NCBI RefSeq assembly: GCF_001420995.1
Contig: NZ_CP012184.1
Span: forward strand, 3,518,501 to 3,582,500
DNA: 64,000 nucleotides
Direction of reading: 5' to 3'
Source: Pseudonocardia sp. EC080619-01
GTDB lineage: Bacteria; Actinomycetota; Actinomycetes; Mycobacteriales; Pseudonocardiaceae
In this document: one piece after another, positions 1-9,318 of the stretch
How positions within the stretch are numbered: the first letter of the stretch is position 1
Layout of the letters: every line of letters starts with the position of its first letter
Position numbers and translations under genes: made by a program
The notes under the pieces: generated by a model
Database searches by the model: none
What the model was told of the DNA's origin: nothing
Seen by the model: the letters and a program-made list of their open reading frames with translations, nothing else

Positions 1-240
1 CAGGAGGTCCTGCGGTTTCGGTTCCCGGACGCCGTGATCGTCGGCGAGGACGACGCCGCCGTGCTCGGCCTGAACTGCTTCTCCGACGGGCGCACCGTCG
101 TCCACGCGCCCCAGGCCGAGAAGTTCGCCGCGGAGCTCGCCGAGCGCGGGTTCGGCACCGTCGGCGTCGACACCTCCGAGCTCCGCCGCGGTGGCGGCGG
201 GATCAAGTGCTGCACCCTCGAGCTGCGGGAGGCACCGTGA
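1..240 (+). CDS. Dimethylargininase-like protein, C-terminal fragment
   Basis: The frame is open from the first base, so only the last 79 residues are present. They end in GGGGIKCCTLEL; a glycine-rich stretch followed by Cys near the C-terminus is the position of the catalytic nucleophile in the amidinotransferase/dimethylargininase fold. The family releases citrulline from methylated arginine or acts on related guanidino substrates. The next gene, ornithine aminotransferase, overlaps the stop codon (GTGA), so the two are probably co-translated in arginine/ornithine breakdown. The family is likely, the exact substrate uncertain. Confidence 0.75.
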   Translation, partial: QEVLRFRFPDAVIVGEDDAAVLGLNCFSDGRTVVHAPQAEKFAAELAERGFGTVGVDTSELRRGGGGIKCCTLELREAP

Positions 241-1472
241 CCGTCCTGGAGAACGGCACCGGCACCGGTGCGACCACCGAGCGGATCGCGCTCGACGAGC
301 GGTACGGCGTCGCGAACTACGCGCCGCTGCCGGTCGTGCTGAGCGCGGGTGAGGGTGCCTGGGTCACCGACGTCGACGGCCGTCGCTACCTCGACGTCCT
401 CGCCGGCTACTCCGCGCTGAACTTCGGCCACCGGCACCCCGCGCTGGTCGCGGCCGCACACCGCCAGCTCGACACCCTGACGCTGACCGCGCGCGCCTTC
501 CACAACGACCGGCTGCCGGACTTCCAGCACGAGCTCGCCCGGCTGACCGGTACCGAGGCCGTGCTGCCGATGAACACCGGCGCCGAGGCCGTCGAGTCCG
601 CGATCAAGGTCGCTCGGGCCTGGGGCTACCGGGTGCGCGGGGTGCGGCCCGGTGCGGCCCGGATCGTCGTCGCCGGTGGCAACTTCCACGGCCGGACGAC
701 GACCGTCGTCTCCTTCTCCGACGACCCGGCGGCCCGCGACGGCTTCGGCCCCTTCACCCCGGGCTTCGACCGCGTCCCCTACGGCGACACCGCGGCGCTG
801 GCGGCGGCGCTCACCGACGACACCGTCGCGGTCCTGATCGAGCCGGTGCAGGGTGAGGCGGGCGTGATCGTCCCGCCGGAGGGGTACCTGCGCGACGTCC
901 GGCAGATCACCGCGCGCCGTGACGTCCTGCTGGTCTGCGACGAGATCCAGTCCGGGCTCGGCAGGGCCGGCGCGACGCTGTGCAGCGACCTCGCCGGGAT
1001 CCGGGCCGATCTCTACACCCTCGGCAAGGCGCTCGGCGGCGGGATCCTGCCGGTCAGCGCCGTCGTCGGGCGGCGTGACGTGCTCGGTGTGCTGCGTCCC
1101 GGCGAGCACGGCTCGACCTTCGGCGGGAACCCGCTCGCGGCGGCCGTCGGGTCCGCGGTGTGCGGTCTGCTGGCCACGGGGGAGTACCAGGCGGCGGCCC
1201 GCGACCTCGGTGCGCACCTGGGCGCGCGGCTGCGGGAGCTGCCCGGGCTGACCGCCGTGCGCGGGGCGGGGTTGTGGTTCGGCGTCGACGTCGACCCCCG
1301 GCTCGGATCCGGACGGGACGTCTGCGTCGCACTCGCCCGCCGCGGGGTGCTGGCGAAGGAGACGCACGGCGTCACCGTCCGGATCTCGCCGCCGCTGGTG
1401 ATCACCCGGGACGAGACCGACGTGCTGGTGGACACGTTCGCGGACGTACTGCGAGACCTCGGCGCGGCCTAG
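237..1472 (+). CDS. rocD: Ornithine aminotransferase (ornithine--oxo-acid transaminase)
   Basis: A 411-residue class III PLP aminotransferase, normal length for the family. It transfers the delta-amino group of ornithine to 2-oxoglutarate, giving glutamate semialdehyde. Visible landmarks are [12 protein letters not shown] (phosphate-binding region), the Asp of CDEIQSG (about residue 235) that contacts the PLP ring, and the Schiff-base Lys in TLGKALGGG (about 264). GTG 237 is chosen because it overlaps the upstream stop as GTGA; the longer frame from 207 would run inside the upstream gene. Partner of the dimethylargininase-like gene before it. Confidence 0.9.
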   Translation: MTVLENGTGTGATTERIALDERYGVANYAPLPVVLSAGEGAWVTDVDGRRYLDVLAGYSALNFGHRHPALVAAAHRQLDTLTLTARAFHNDRLPDFQHELARLTGTEAVLPMNTGAEAVESAIKVARAWGYRVRGVRPGAARIVVAGGNFHGRTTTVVSFSDDPAARDGFGPFTPGFDRVPYGDTAALAAALTDDTVAVLIEPVQGEAGVIVPPEGYLRDVRQITARRDVLLVCDEIQSGLGRAGATLCSDLAGIRADLYTLGKALGGGILPVSAVVGRRDVLGVLRPGEHGSTFGGNPLAAAVGSAVCGLLATGEYQAAARDLGAHLGARLRELPGLTAVRGAGLWFGVDVDPRLGSGRDVCVALARRGVLAKETHGVTVRISPPLVITRDETDVLVDTFADVLRDLGAA

Positions 1473-1476
1473 CTGG

Positions 1477-1482
1477 CAGGCT
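1477..1482 (+). promoter_or_regulatory. Leaderless -10 hexamer for gpmA
   Basis: CAGGCT ends 7 nt before the ATG, and no Shine-Dalgarno lies between, so transcription probably starts at the initiation codon. Confidence 0.5.
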
Positions 1483-1489
1483 GTGGCGC

Positions 1490-2224
1490 ATGCCGACCCT
1501 CGTACTGCTGCGCCACGGCCAGAGCGACTGGAACGCGAAGAACCTCTTCACCGGCTGGGTGGACGTCCCGCTCTCCGAGCAGGGCGAGGCCGAGGCCCGC
1601 CGTGGTGGCGAGCTGCTGCGCGAGTCCGGCGTCGCCCCGGACGTCGTGCACACCTCGCTGCTGCGCCGGGCCATCTCCACCGCGAACATCGCGCTCGACG
1701 CGGCGGACCGGCACTGGATCCCGGTGAAGCGCGACTGGCGGCTCAACGAGCGGCACTACGGCGCGCTGCAGGGCAAGGACAAGAAGCAGACCCTGGCCGA
1801 GTTCGGCGAGGACCAGTTCATGCTCTGGCGCCGGTCCTACGACACCCCGCCGCCGCCCATCGAGAAGGGCAGCGAGTTCTCCCAGGACGCCGACCCGCGC
1901 TACGCCGGCGTCGACGCGCCGCTGACGGAGTGCCTCGCCGACGTCGTCGCGCGGTTCCTGCCGTACTGGGAGGAGTCGGTCGTGCCGGACCTGCGGGACG
2001 GTCGGACCGTGCTGCTCGCCGCGCACGGCAACTCGCTGCGCGCGCTCGTGAAGTACCTCGACGGGATCTCCGACGCCGACATCGCCGGACTGAACATCCC
2101 GACCGGCATCCCGCTGGTCTACGACCTCGACGACGACCTGCGCCCGACGAACCCGGGCGGTCGCTACCTCGACCCGGCCGCGGCCGAGGCGGCGATCGCG
2201 GGCGTGGCGAACCAGGGCCGCTGA
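1490..2224 (+). CDS. gpmA: 2,3-bisphosphoglycerate-dependent phosphoglycerate mutase
   Basis: A 244-residue glycolytic enzyme interconverting 3- and 2-phosphoglycerate through a phosphohistidine. The N-terminal [18 protein letters not shown] holds the catalytic His (residue 9), [10 protein letters not shown] is the substrate loop and [10 protein letters not shown] the second active-site His. The length is that of the dPGM family. As in mycobacteria it sits just upstream of senX3-regX3. ATG 1490 gives the canonical [10 protein letters not shown] start. Confidence 0.95.
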   Translation: MPTLVLLRHGQSDWNAKNLFTGWVDVPLSEQGEAEARRGGELLRESGVAPDVVHTSLLRRAISTANIALDAADRHWIPVKRDWRLNERHYGALQGKDKKQTLAEFGEDQFMLWRRSYDTPPPPIEKGSEFSQDADPRYAGVDAPLTECLADVVARFLPYWEESVVPDLRDGRTVLLAAHGNSLRALVKYLDGISDADIAGLNIPTGIPLVYDLDDDLRPTNPGGRYLDPAAAEAAIAGVANQGR

Positions 2225-2415
2225 CCGCGGGAGCGGCGCGCGGCGTACGGGGTGTGGCTGCCGGGTGGCGTCCGGGTGGCGTCACCCGCTCCACCGGGTT
2301 TGCGATCACCTAGTGCTGAACCCGCGGTGAACGCGGGCCGAACAGTGTCGCGCGGGCGGGTCGCGGGCGTCACCATCCGGGGTCCGGCGCTGGCCAGAGG
2401 GCACCCCCGCTTGCC

Positions 2416-2421
2416 TACGAT
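2416..2421 (+). promoter_or_regulatory. Leaderless -10 hexamer for senX3
   Basis: TACGAT ends 6 nt before the GTG of senX3. The rest of the 203-nt gap after gpmA shows no gene or clear hairpin. Confidence 0.55.
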
Positions 2422-2427
2422 GCCCCC

Positions 2428-3669
2428 GTGACCACGCTCGCGTGGCTGATCGCGGTCGTCGCGCTCGGCCTGGGCCTGCTGGCCGGGGCCGCGCTGGCGC
2501 GGCGTCCGTCCGCCGGCCGCCCCGCCCGCCGCACCGCCGTCGCGTCCCGCACCCCGGACGACCGGCCGTCCGCCGCGGCACCCACCCTCGGGGAGCTGCT
2601 GCACCGCACGTTCCGCCAGTCGGACTCCGGCCTGGCCGTCGTCGGTGCCGCGGGTGACGTGCTGCTGCACAACCCGCGGGCCGCCGCGCTCGGCGCCGTC
2701 ACCGAGGACCGGCTGGACCCCCGCGCCTGGGCCGCCTGCCAGCGCGTGCAGGCCGGGGACCGGCTGCTCGAGGTCGATCTCTCCCCGCTGGACCGCACCC
2801 CGCGCGGGCCGGTCGCGGTGCAGGCGAGGATCCACGCCCTCGGCGACGGGTTCACCCTGGTCGAGGCCGTCGACACCTCCGAGGTGGCACGGCTGGAGGC
2901 CACCCGCCGCGACTTCGTCGCCAACGTCAGCCACGAGCTCAAGACGCCGGTCGGCGCGGTCGCGCTGCTGGCCGAGGCGCTGCTCGACACCCTCGAGGGC
3001 CTGGACCCGGCCGAGGGCTCCGAGGACGACGCCGCCGAGGTCCGGCGGTTCGGCGAGAAGCTGCTCCGCGAGGCCACCCGGATGGGCAACCTCGTCTCCG
3101 AGCTGATCGCCCTGTCCCGGCTGACCGGCGCCGAGCGGCTGCCCGAGCTGGCCGCCGTCGAGGTCGACGACGTCGCCTCCGAGGCGCTGGCCCGCAGCCG
3201 CAACTCCGCGGAGTCGCACGGCGTCGAGATCACCGCCGACGGACCCTCCGGGCTGGTCGTCGACGGGGACCGGACGTTGCTCGTCACGGCGCTGACCAAC
3301 CTCGTCGAGAACGCGATCGCGTACTCGCCCACCGACTCGTCGGTGTCGGTGAGCCGGCGGGAGGTCGGCGGCTCGGTCGAGATCGCCGTCACCGACCGCG
3401 GCATCGGCATCGCCCCGGAACACCAGAAGCGGGTGTTCGAGCGCTTCTTCCGGGTCGACCCGGCCCGGTCCCGCGCGACCGGCGGCACCGGGCTCGGCCT
3501 GGCGATCGTCAAGCACGTCTGCGCGAACCACGGCGGTGAGGTGCGGCTGTGGAGCCGTCCCGGCACCGGCTCGACGTTCACCATGCGGCTCCCCGCCCGG
3601 CTGGGCGTCGAGGGCCCCAGGGGGGCGGCCGGTAGCGAGACCCCCGAGACCGCGACAACCGGAGGATGA
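2428..3669 (+). CDS. senX3: Sensor histidine kinase SenX3
   Basis: A 413-residue phosphate-sensing kinase. Residues 5-25 form one membrane helix, followed by a short PAS-like segment (about 55-150). The H-box ANVSHELKTPVGAV carries the phospho-acceptor His169; the N-box NLVENAIAYSP, G1 box DRGIGIAPEHQK and G2 box GTGLGLAIVKH complete the ATPase domain. The acidic residues and Pro after His are typical of PhoR/SenX3-type HPK1 kinases. regX3 starts 1 nt after the stop. Identity rests on the motifs and on gene order matching mycobacterial gpm1-senX3-regX3. Confidence 0.92.
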   Translation: MTTLAWLIAVVALGLGLLAGAALARRPSAGRPARRTAVASRTPDDRPSAAAPTLGELLHRTFRQSDSGLAVVGAAGDVLLHNPRAAALGAVTEDRLDPRAWAACQRVQAGDRLLEVDLSPLDRTPRGPVAVQARIHALGDGFTLVEAVDTSEVARLEATRRDFVANVSHELKTPVGAVALLAEALLDTLEGLDPAEGSEDDAAEVRRFGEKLLREATRMGNLVSELIALSRLTGAERLPELAAVEVDDVASEALARSRNSAESHGVEITADGPSGLVVDGDRTLLVTALTNLVENAIAYSPTDSSVSVSRREVGGSVEIAVTDRGIGIAPEHQKRVFERFFRVDPARSRATGGTGLGLAIVKHVCANHGGEVRLWSRPGTGSTFTMRLPARLGVEGPRGAAGSETPETATTGG

Positions 3670-3670
3670 G

Positions 3671-4360
3671 ATGACCAGGGTGCTGATCGTGGAGGACGAG
3701 GAGTCCTTCGCCGACCCGCTCGCGTTCATGCTGCGCAAGGAGGGCTTCACCACGGCCGTCGCGGCCAACGGCAACGACGCGCTGAGCGAGTTCGACCGCA
3801 ACGGCGCCGACATCGTGCTGCTCGACCTCATGCTCCCCGGCATGAGCGGCACCGACGTCTGCAAGGCGCTCCGCTCCCGCTCCGCCGTCCCCGTGATCAT
3901 GGTGACGGCCCGGGACAGCGAGATCGACAAGGTGGTCGGGCTGGAGCTCGGCGCCGACGACTACGTCACCAAGCCGTACTCGGCCCGCGAGCTGATCGCC
4001 CGCGTCCGCGCCGTGCTCCGCCGCGGCGGCGAGGCCACCGGCGAGACCGAGAGCGGCAACGGGATCCTCGAGGCCGGCCCGGTCCGGATGGACGTCGAGC
4101 GGCACGTCGTGTCGGTGAACGGCGACGACGTCCCGCTCCCGCTCAAGGAGTTCGACCTGCTCGAGTACCTGCTCCGCAACGTCGGGCGGGTGCTCACCCG
4201 GGCCCAGCTGATCGACCGGGTGTGGGGCGCGGACTACGTCGGCGACACGAAGACGCTCGACGTCCACGTGAAGCGCCTGCGCTCCAAGGTGGAGGACGAC
4301 CCGTCGACGCCGAAGCACCTGGTCACCGTGCGCGGACTGGGCTACAAGTTCGATGTGTGA
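3671..4360 (+). CDS. regX3: Response regulator RegX3 (OmpR/PhoB family)
   Basis: A 229-residue regulator. The receiver domain (1-120) has the acidic pair ED at 9-10, phospho-acceptor Asp52 in LLDLMLPGMSG and the conserved Lys in VTKPYSARE. The winged-helix domain (about 130-229) contains KEFDLLEYLLRN and the recognition segment TLDVHVKRLRSKVE. ATG 3671 follows GGAGGATGAG, and the gene is coupled to senX3. In actinobacteria the pair controls phosphate-starvation genes; the Ppx/GppA gene next downstream fits that role. Confidence 0.93.
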   Translation: MTRVLIVEDEESFADPLAFMLRKEGFTTAVAANGNDALSEFDRNGADIVLLDLMLPGMSGTDVCKALRSRSAVPVIMVTARDSEIDKVVGLELGADDYVTKPYSARELIARVRAVLRRGGEATGETESGNGILEAGPVRMDVERHVVSVNGDDVPLPLKEFDLLEYLLRNVGRVLTRAQLIDRVWGADYVGDTKTLDVHVKRLRSKVEDDPSTPKHLVTVRGLGYKFDV

Positions 4361-4394
4361 CGTGGTGGCCGTCCGGGAGTGGATAACGGCTCGG

Positions 4395-4400
4395 TAACCT
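4395..4400 (+). promoter_or_regulatory. Leaderless -10 hexamer for the Ppx/GppA gene
   Basis: TAACCT ends 7 nt before GTG 4408, with no ribosome binding site between. Confidence 0.55.
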
Positions 4401-4407
4401 GACACCC

Positions 4408-5418
4408 GTGCGACTGGCCGTCCTAGACGTGGGGTCCAACACCGTTCATCTGCTCGTGGTGGATGCGCACCGTGGTGCCCACCCGAAGCCGATGTCCTCG
4501 GACAAGGACCAGCTCCGGCTGGCCGAGCACCTGGACCGCAAGGGTGCGCTGACCAAGGAGGGCGTCAAGGCGCTCCTGGAGAGCGTGCACCGGGCCCGGG
4601 ACACGGCCCGTGCCGCCGGGTGCGACGACCTGATGGCGTTCGCGACCTCGGCGCTGCGCGACGCCACCAACTCGGCCGAGGTGCTCGCGCTCGTGCAGCG
4701 CGAGACCGGGGTGACCCTCGAGGTGCTGCCCGGCGAGGACGAGGCCCGCTGGACCTTCTTCGCCGTCCGCCGGTGGTGCGGCTGGTCGGCCGGGCGCCTG
4801 CTGGTGCTCGACATCGGGGGCGGGTCGCTGGAGCTCGCCGTCGGCCGGGACGAGACGCCGGACGTCGCCGCCTCGGTGCCGCTCGGCGCCGGGCGCCTGA
4901 CCCGCGAGGCGTTCTCCGCCGACCCGCCGCCCCGCGCCGAGCTGACGGCGCTGGCCGAGCGGGTCCGCGACGAGCTCGCCCCGGTGGCCGGACGGCTGCG
5001 CGCCGGTGGCCGCCCGGATCGCGCGGTGGGCACGTCGAAGACCTTCCGGACGCTCGCCCGGCTCGCCGGCGCCGCGCCGTCCAGCGCGGGCCCGCGGACC
5101 CACCGCACGCTCACCGCGCAGGGGCTGCGCCAGCTCTCCGGGTTCGTGACCCGGATGTCCGGCCCGGACCTCGCGGAGCTGGACGGGGTCAGCGCCAGCC
5201 GCGCGCACCAGCTCGTCGCCGGGACGGTCGTCGCGCAGGCCGCGATGGACGCGCTGGGGGTCGACGAGCTCGACATCTGTCCGTGGGCGTTGCGTGAGGG
5301 CGTGATCCTCCGGCGGTTCGACATGCTCGACGGAACGAACGGGGACGACCGCTCGGCGCACGTTTCCGGGGGTGGGCTTGGACCCTTGACAACACACAGG
5401 GCACGGTGGTCGGGATGA
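4408..5418 (+). CDS. Ppx/GppA family phosphatase (exopolyphosphatase type)
   Basis: A 336-residue ASKHA-fold protein. VLDVGSNTVHLLVVDAH (residues 4-20) is the first phosphate loop and VLDIGGGSLELAVG (about 133-146) the second. The family hydrolyses polyphosphate and/or pppGpp. It lacks the C-terminal HD domain of the long E. coli enzymes, so it is the short actinobacterial type (compare Rv0496). The position after senX3-regX3 suggests a role in phosphate metabolism. Which of the two substrates it prefers cannot be told from sequence. Confidence 0.88.
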   Translation: MRLAVLDVGSNTVHLLVVDAHRGAHPKPMSSDKDQLRLAEHLDRKGALTKEGVKALLESVHRARDTARAAGCDDLMAFATSALRDATNSAEVLALVQRETGVTLEVLPGEDEARWTFFAVRRWCGWSAGRLLVLDIGGGSLELAVGRDETPDVAASVPLGAGRLTREAFSADPPPRAELTALAERVRDELAPVAGRLRAGGRPDRAVGTSKTFRTLARLAGAAPSSAGPRTHRTLTAQGLRQLSGFVTRMSGPDLAELDGVSASRAHQLVAGTVVAQAAMDALGVDELDICPWALREGVILRRFDMLDGTNGDDRSAHVSGGGLGPLTTHRARWSG

Positions 5419-6734
5419 GTGTGGACAGCCCAGAGCCGCGGCAGCGGACGGTCGCCGAGCTGCTCGCCGCCAATGGCGGCTCCCAGAGCGGACGGCGCCG
5501 TCGCCGGCGTGCGTCCGAGGACGACGACGGCCCGCCGCCCGGCTCCGGTGGTCCCGCCCCCGAGGCACAGGCGGGGCCTGCGCCCCGCCGTCCGGCCCCC
5601 GCGGAGCGCGGTCCCGGCGGTCCCGCCGGGTGGCCCGCCGACGGCGTCGCCCCGCGCGGCGGGGACGCCCCGGCGCCGGGTGAGCACCCGTCGTTCCCGT
5701 CCCGCAGGCCCGCTCCGCCCGAGGCCCCGTTCGTGCCCAACGGCAACGCCCCGAACGGGACCCCGCCGAACGGCGGTGCGCCCTATGGCACGCCCTTCGG
5801 TGCCCCGAACGGCGCCGGTCCGAACGGCGCCGGTCCGAACGGCGCAGGTCCGAACGGCGCCCCGCACGGCCCGAACGGTCACGGTCCGAACGGTGCCGGG
5901 CCGCAGGCGTTCGCGCCGAACGGCCGTCCCGCCCCGAACGGCGCCCCGCCCGCACCCGACGGCGCGCAGCGTGGCCCGTTCCGGCCCGACGACGGCTACG
6001 GCCCCCCGGACGCGGGCCCGTACGGCTCCGAGGGCGCCGACGAGATCCCGACCAGCCGCATGAACGCCCGCCGCCCCGCGGCCGGCGACCCCGACGGCGG
6101 TCCGCCCACCCAGTTCGGCGCCCCGGCGCTCACCGACGACGACGGCGCCCCGTACGACGGCGCCCCGTACGGCAGTGCCCCCTACGGCAGTGCCCCGGCC
6201 GACGCGGGCCCGCCGACCGGCGCCTACGACCCGTTCGCCGACGACGGGGACAGCGGCGAGTGGGAGCGGGACCCGCACGCCGACGGCGGCCGGACCGGTG
6301 TCCTGCCCCGCCCGCGCCCCGACGCCGACGAGTACGACGACTACGAGGACCACGGCGAGCTCGAGCACGGCGCCCTCCCCGACGACGACGGGCAGCCGCG
6401 CCGCCGCCGCTCCCGCGACGAGGCCCAGCCGCCCGCCGGTCTGGACGACGCCGCGTCCGCGGGTGCCGCGGGAACGGGCCAGGCCTGGGCGGTCGTCATC
6501 GCGCAGTGGATCGGTGGCGCCGTCGCCGGTGCCGGGATCTGGGTGCTGTTCCGGTTCCTCTGGTTCTCCTTCCCGATCGTCGCGCTGGCGCTCGCGGTCG
6601 TACTGACCGTCGGCCTCGTGCTCGGCGTGCGGGCGCTGCTGCGCAACGACGACCTGAAGACCACGCTGTTCGCGGTGCTGGTCGGGCTGCTGCTGACGGT
6701 GTCCCCGGCGATCCTGGTGCTGCTGGACAGGTAA
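5415..6734 (+). CDS. Membrane protein with long Pro/Gly/Asn-rich cytoplasmic region
   Basis: 439 residues; ATG 5415 overlaps the upstream stop (ATGA). Residues 1-355 are low complexity, rich in Pro, Gly, Ala, Asp and Asn, with tandem GPNGA pentapeptides around residues 130-165. The last 80 residues form about three hydrophobic helices (beginning AWAVVIAQWIGGAV, then FPIVALALAVVLTVG and FAVLVGLLLTVSPAILVLL). It occupies the place of mycobacterial Rv0497. No catalytic domain is recognisable; a membrane-anchored disordered scaffold is the safest description. Confidence 0.8.
   Translation: MSVDSPEPRQRTVAELLAANGGSQSGRRRRRRASEDDDGPPPGSGGPAPEAQAGPAPRRPAPAERGPGGPAGWPADGVAPRGGDAPAPGEHPSFPSRRPAPPEAPFVPNGNAPNGTPPNGGAPYGTPFGAPNGAGPNGAGPNGAGPNGAPHGPNGHGPNGAGPQAFAPNGRPAPNGAPPAPDGAQRGPFRPDDGYGPPDAGPYGSEGADEIPTSRMNARRPAAGDPDGGPPTQFGAPALTDDDGAPYDGAPYGSAPYGSAPADAGPPTGAYDPFADDGDSGEWERDPHADGGRTGVLPRPRPDADEYDDYEDHGELEHGALPDDDGQPRRRRSRDEAQPPAGLDDAASAGAAGTGQAWAVVIAQWIGGAVAGAGIWVLFRFLWFSFPIVALALAVVLTVGLVLGVRALLRNDDLKTTLFAVLVGLLLTVSPAILVLLDR
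5804..5900 (+). repeat. 15-bp in-frame tandem repeat (GPNGA coding)
   Basis: A unit close to GGTCCGAACGGCGCC is repeated about five times, with some decay on the 3' side, inside the disordered part of the membrane protein. The 15-bp period preserves the reading frame, so copy number may differ between strains. Confidence 0.75.
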
Positions 6735-6736
6735 CG

Positions 6737-7624
6737 ATGAGCGACCGGGAGACGACTCCACGTCATGTGACGTCGTCGCCCCTGCCCGGATCCGCCGTCG
6801 CCCCGCTCCCGGTTCCCGTCGCGCTGTCCACCGCCTCGGTCTACCCGGAGGGTGTGGCGGCCGGTTTCGAGATCGCCGCCGAGCTGGGCTACGACGGCGT
6901 CGAGCTCATGATCTGGACCGACCCGGTCAGCCAGGACCCGCGGGCGATCGAGCGGCTGGCGCACCGGCACGGTGTCCCGGTGCTCGCGGTGCACGCGCCC
7001 TGCCTGGCCGTCACCCAGCGGGTGTGGGGCGCCGACCCCGTGCACCGGCTCCGCCGCACCGTCGAGGTCGCCGCCCGGCTCGGCGCGCGGACGGTCGTCG
7101 TCCACCCGCCGTTCCGCTGGCAGCGCCGCTACGCCGACGTGTTCGGCGACGAGGTCGCGCGGGCGTTCGAGCACGACGGTGTCACGCTCCCGGTGGAGAA
7201 CATGTTCCCGGTGAAGCGGGGCTCGATCAGCACCGTGCCGTACGCGCTCGGCCACGACCCGACCGACATCGGGTACGGCGCCTACACCCTCGACCTGTCG
7301 CACACCGCCGCCGCCGAGGTCGACGCGCTCGACCTCATGGCGCGGATGGGTGACCGGCTGACCCACCTGCACCTCACCGACGGCTCCGGGGCCCCGCGGG
7401 ACGAGCACCTGGTCCCGGGCCGTGGCGCCCAGCCGTGCGCCGAGGTGTGCCAGGCACTCGCCGACGGCGCGTTCGCCCGCGACGGGGGCACCGTCGTCCT
7501 CGAGGTGTCCACCCGCCGCTGCCGCACCCGCCAGGAGCGCACCGGCCTGCTCGCCGAGTCGCTGCTGTTCGCGCGGCTGCACCTCGCGCCGACCGTCCCG
7601 GCCGGCGTCGGCGGCTCCCGCTGA
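6737..7624 (+). CDS. Sugar phosphate isomerase/epimerase (xylose isomerase-like TIM barrel)
   Basis: A 295-residue protein of the AP endonuclease 2/xylose isomerase-like TIM-barrel family. Metal-ligand candidates lie along the barrel: GYDGVELMIWTDP, VHAPCLAV, VVVHPPFRWQ, LPVENMFPV, LDLSHTA and HLHLTDGSG, and the late VVLEVSTRR. The start at 6737 lies 2 nt after the previous stop. It matches mycobacterial Rv0498 in position. The substrate is unknown; the fold assignment is good. Confidence 0.82.
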   Translation: MSDRETTPRHVTSSPLPGSAVAPLPVPVALSTASVYPEGVAAGFEIAAELGYDGVELMIWTDPVSQDPRAIERLAHRHGVPVLAVHAPCLAVTQRVWGADPVHRLRRTVEVAARLGARTVVVHPPFRWQRRYADVFGDEVARAFEHDGVTLPVENMFPVKRGSISTVPYALGHDPTDIGYGAYTLDLSHTAAAEVDALDLMARMGDRLTHLHLTDGSGAPRDEHLVPGRGAQPCAEVCQALADGAFARDGGTVVLEVSTRRCRTRQERTGLLAESLLFARLHLAPTVPAGVGGSR

Positions 7625-7650
7625 CCGTCCACCCCGGTTCTACCCATGGG

Positions 7651-7656
7651 TAACCT
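7651..7656 (+). promoter_or_regulatory. Leaderless -10 hexamer for the thioesterase gene
   Basis: TAACCT ends 6 nt before ATG 7663, with no ribosome binding site. Confidence 0.55.
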
Positions 7657-7662
7657 GAGCCC

Positions 7663-8490
7663 ATGAGCGGCACGACGGTCGATACCGGACGTCCCTTCGC
7701 GGACGCGCACGTCCTCGACGATCTCGGCGACGGCAGGTTCCGCGCCGGCCTCGACGACGTCTGGGCGGTCGGCCCGAAGGCGTTCGGCGGGCTGCTGATG
7801 GTGCTGATGGCCAAGGCGGGGCTCACCCGGCTGTCCGCCGACGGCTCCCCGGCCGTCGACCCGCTGGCGGTCTCGGCGGACTTCCTGCGCGCGCCCGACC
7901 TCGCGCCCGTGGAGCTGGAGGCGACCCCGCTGAAGATCGGCCGCACGATCTCGTCGGTCGCGGTACGGCTGACCCAGGCCGGGAAGCTGATGCTGCACGC
8001 GACCGTCACCGCGGGCGTCCTCCCCGGCGGGGAGCCGCGCTGGGACACCGCGGTCGGGCTCGGTCCCGACCCGGCCGCCGACGCCGTCGACCCCGCGTCC
8101 GCGCAGGGCGGCGCCCGCGGGCTGGCCTCCGCCTGCGAGCTGCGCTACCCGGCGGACGCGCTGCCGTTCCTGCGCGGGGAGACCGGGCCCCCGGAGATGT
8201 CGGGCTGGGTGCGCCCGCGCGGCGAGGAGCCGGACGTCCTGTTCGCGCTGCTGGCCGGCGACATCCTCCCGCCGACCGTGTTCAACCTCGGCGGACGTCC
8301 GGGCTGGGCGCCCACGGTGCAGCTCACCGCGCTGCTGCGCGGCCGTCCGTCGCCCGGCTGGCTGCGGGTCGACTCCCGCTCCCGCACCGTATCGGGGACC
8401 CAGTTCGACGAGGACGTCACCGTCGTCGACGCGACCGGGCGCACGGTGTGCCAGGCCCGTCAGCTCGCCCTCGCACCGCTGGGCGGGTAG
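7663..8490 (+). CDS. Thioesterase family protein (double hotdog)
   Basis: 275 residues organised as two hotdog-like halves, as in acyl-CoA thioesterase II-type proteins. WAVGPKAFGGLLMVLMAKA (about residues 29-47) resembles the substrate-side helix of the first hotdog; DPLAVSADFLRAP and the C-terminal WLRVDSRSRTVSGTQFDEDVTVVDATGR are its characteristic strands. Expected role: hydrolysis of acyl-CoA thioesters. It matches Rv0499 in position between the isomerase-like gene and proC. Confidence 0.78.
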   Translation: MSGTTVDTGRPFADAHVLDDLGDGRFRAGLDDVWAVGPKAFGGLLMVLMAKAGLTRLSADGSPAVDPLAVSADFLRAPDLAPVELEATPLKIGRTISSVAVRLTQAGKLMLHATVTAGVLPGGEPRWDTAVGLGPDPAADAVDPASAQGGARGLASACELRYPADALPFLRGETGPPEMSGWVRPRGEEPDVLFALLAGDILPPTVFNLGGRPGWAPTVQLTALLRGRPSPGWLRVDSRSRTVSGTQFDEDVTVVDATGRTVCQARQLALAPLGG

Positions 8491-8498
8491 CGGGTTCC

Positions 8499-8504
8499 TA
8501 GGCT
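8499..8504 (+). promoter_or_regulatory. Leaderless -10 hexamer for proC
   Basis: TAGGCT ends 7 nt before the ATG of proC. Confidence 0.55.
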
Positions 8505-8511
8505 GCCGCCC

Positions 8512-9318
8512 ATGACTGGGACACGGATCGCGGTACTGGGTGGCGGACGGATCGGCGAGGCGCTGCTCGGCGGGTTGCTCGCCGCCGGGCGGGACGCCGG
8601 GGAGCTGGTGTTCTCCGAGAGGTTCCCGGAGCGCGCCGCCCAGCTGTCCGCCGAGCTGGGGGTGGCCGCCGAGCCGGCCGCCGATGCGGTGCGCGGCGCC
8701 GGGACGGTCGTCGTCGCGGTGAAGCCGCAGGACGTCGTCGCGCTGCTCGGCGAGATCGGCGGGGCACTGGACGAGGGCACCCTCGTGGTGTCGCTGTGCG
8801 CGGGCCTGCCGACGTCGCTGTTCGAGGGGGCGCTGCCCGCGGGGACGCCGGTCGTGCGGGTCATGCCGAACACCCCGATGCTGCTCGGGGCCGCGATGTG
8901 CGCGATCTCCCCGGGCGCCCACGCCGGCGACGGGCACCTCGCCGAGACCGAGGCGCTGCTCGGCACCGTCGGGGCGGTGCTGCGGATCGACGAGGCCAAG
9001 CAGGACGCCGCCACCGCGGTCTCCGGCTCCGGACCGGCCTACTTCTTCCTGGTCGCCGAGGCCATGATCGAGGCCGGGGTGGCGCTCGGGCTGACCCGGC
9101 CGGCCGCGACCGAGCTGACGGTGCAGACCGCGCTCGGTGCCGCCCGGATGCTGCGGGAGACCGGCGAGCACCCGGCGGTGCTGCGGGAGAACGTCACCTC
9201 CCCGGCCGGGACGACGGCGGCGGCCCTGCGCGAGCTGGAGCGGCACGGCCTGCGGTCGGCGTTCGCGGACGCCGTGACCGCCGCCCACGACCGGTCCGTG
9301 GCCCTCGGTCGGGGGTGA
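8512..9318 (+). CDS. proC: Pyrroline-5-carboxylate reductase
   Basis: 268 residues, normal length. It reduces 1-pyrroline-5-carboxylate to proline with NAD(P)H, the last step of proline synthesis. Residues 5-20 hold the Rossmann loop VLGGGRIGEALLGG, MPNTPMLLGAAMCAISPG is the family segment that closes the cofactor site, and the C-terminal dimer domain contains SGSGPAYFFLVAEAM and TVQTALGAARML. Its substrate comes from the same glutamate-semialdehyde pool fed by rocD at the start of the window. Confidence 0.95.
   Translation: MTGTRIAVLGGGRIGEALLGGLLAAGRDAGELVFSERFPERAAQLSAELGVAAEPAADAVRGAGTVVVAVKPQDVVALLGEIGGALDEGTLVVSLCAGLPTSLFEGALPAGTPVVRVMPNTPMLLGAAMCAISPGAHAGDGHLAETEALLGTVGAVLRIDEAKQDAATAVSGSGPAYFFLVAEAMIEAGVALGLTRPAATELTVQTALGAARMLRETGEHPAVLRENVTSPAGTTAAALRELERHGLRSAFADAVTAAHDRSVALGRG

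Noticed and set aside
2164..3930. 588-codon minus-strand frame over senX3
   Set aside because: senX3 and regX3 motifs are complete on the plus strand; the antisense frame has no recognisable domain.
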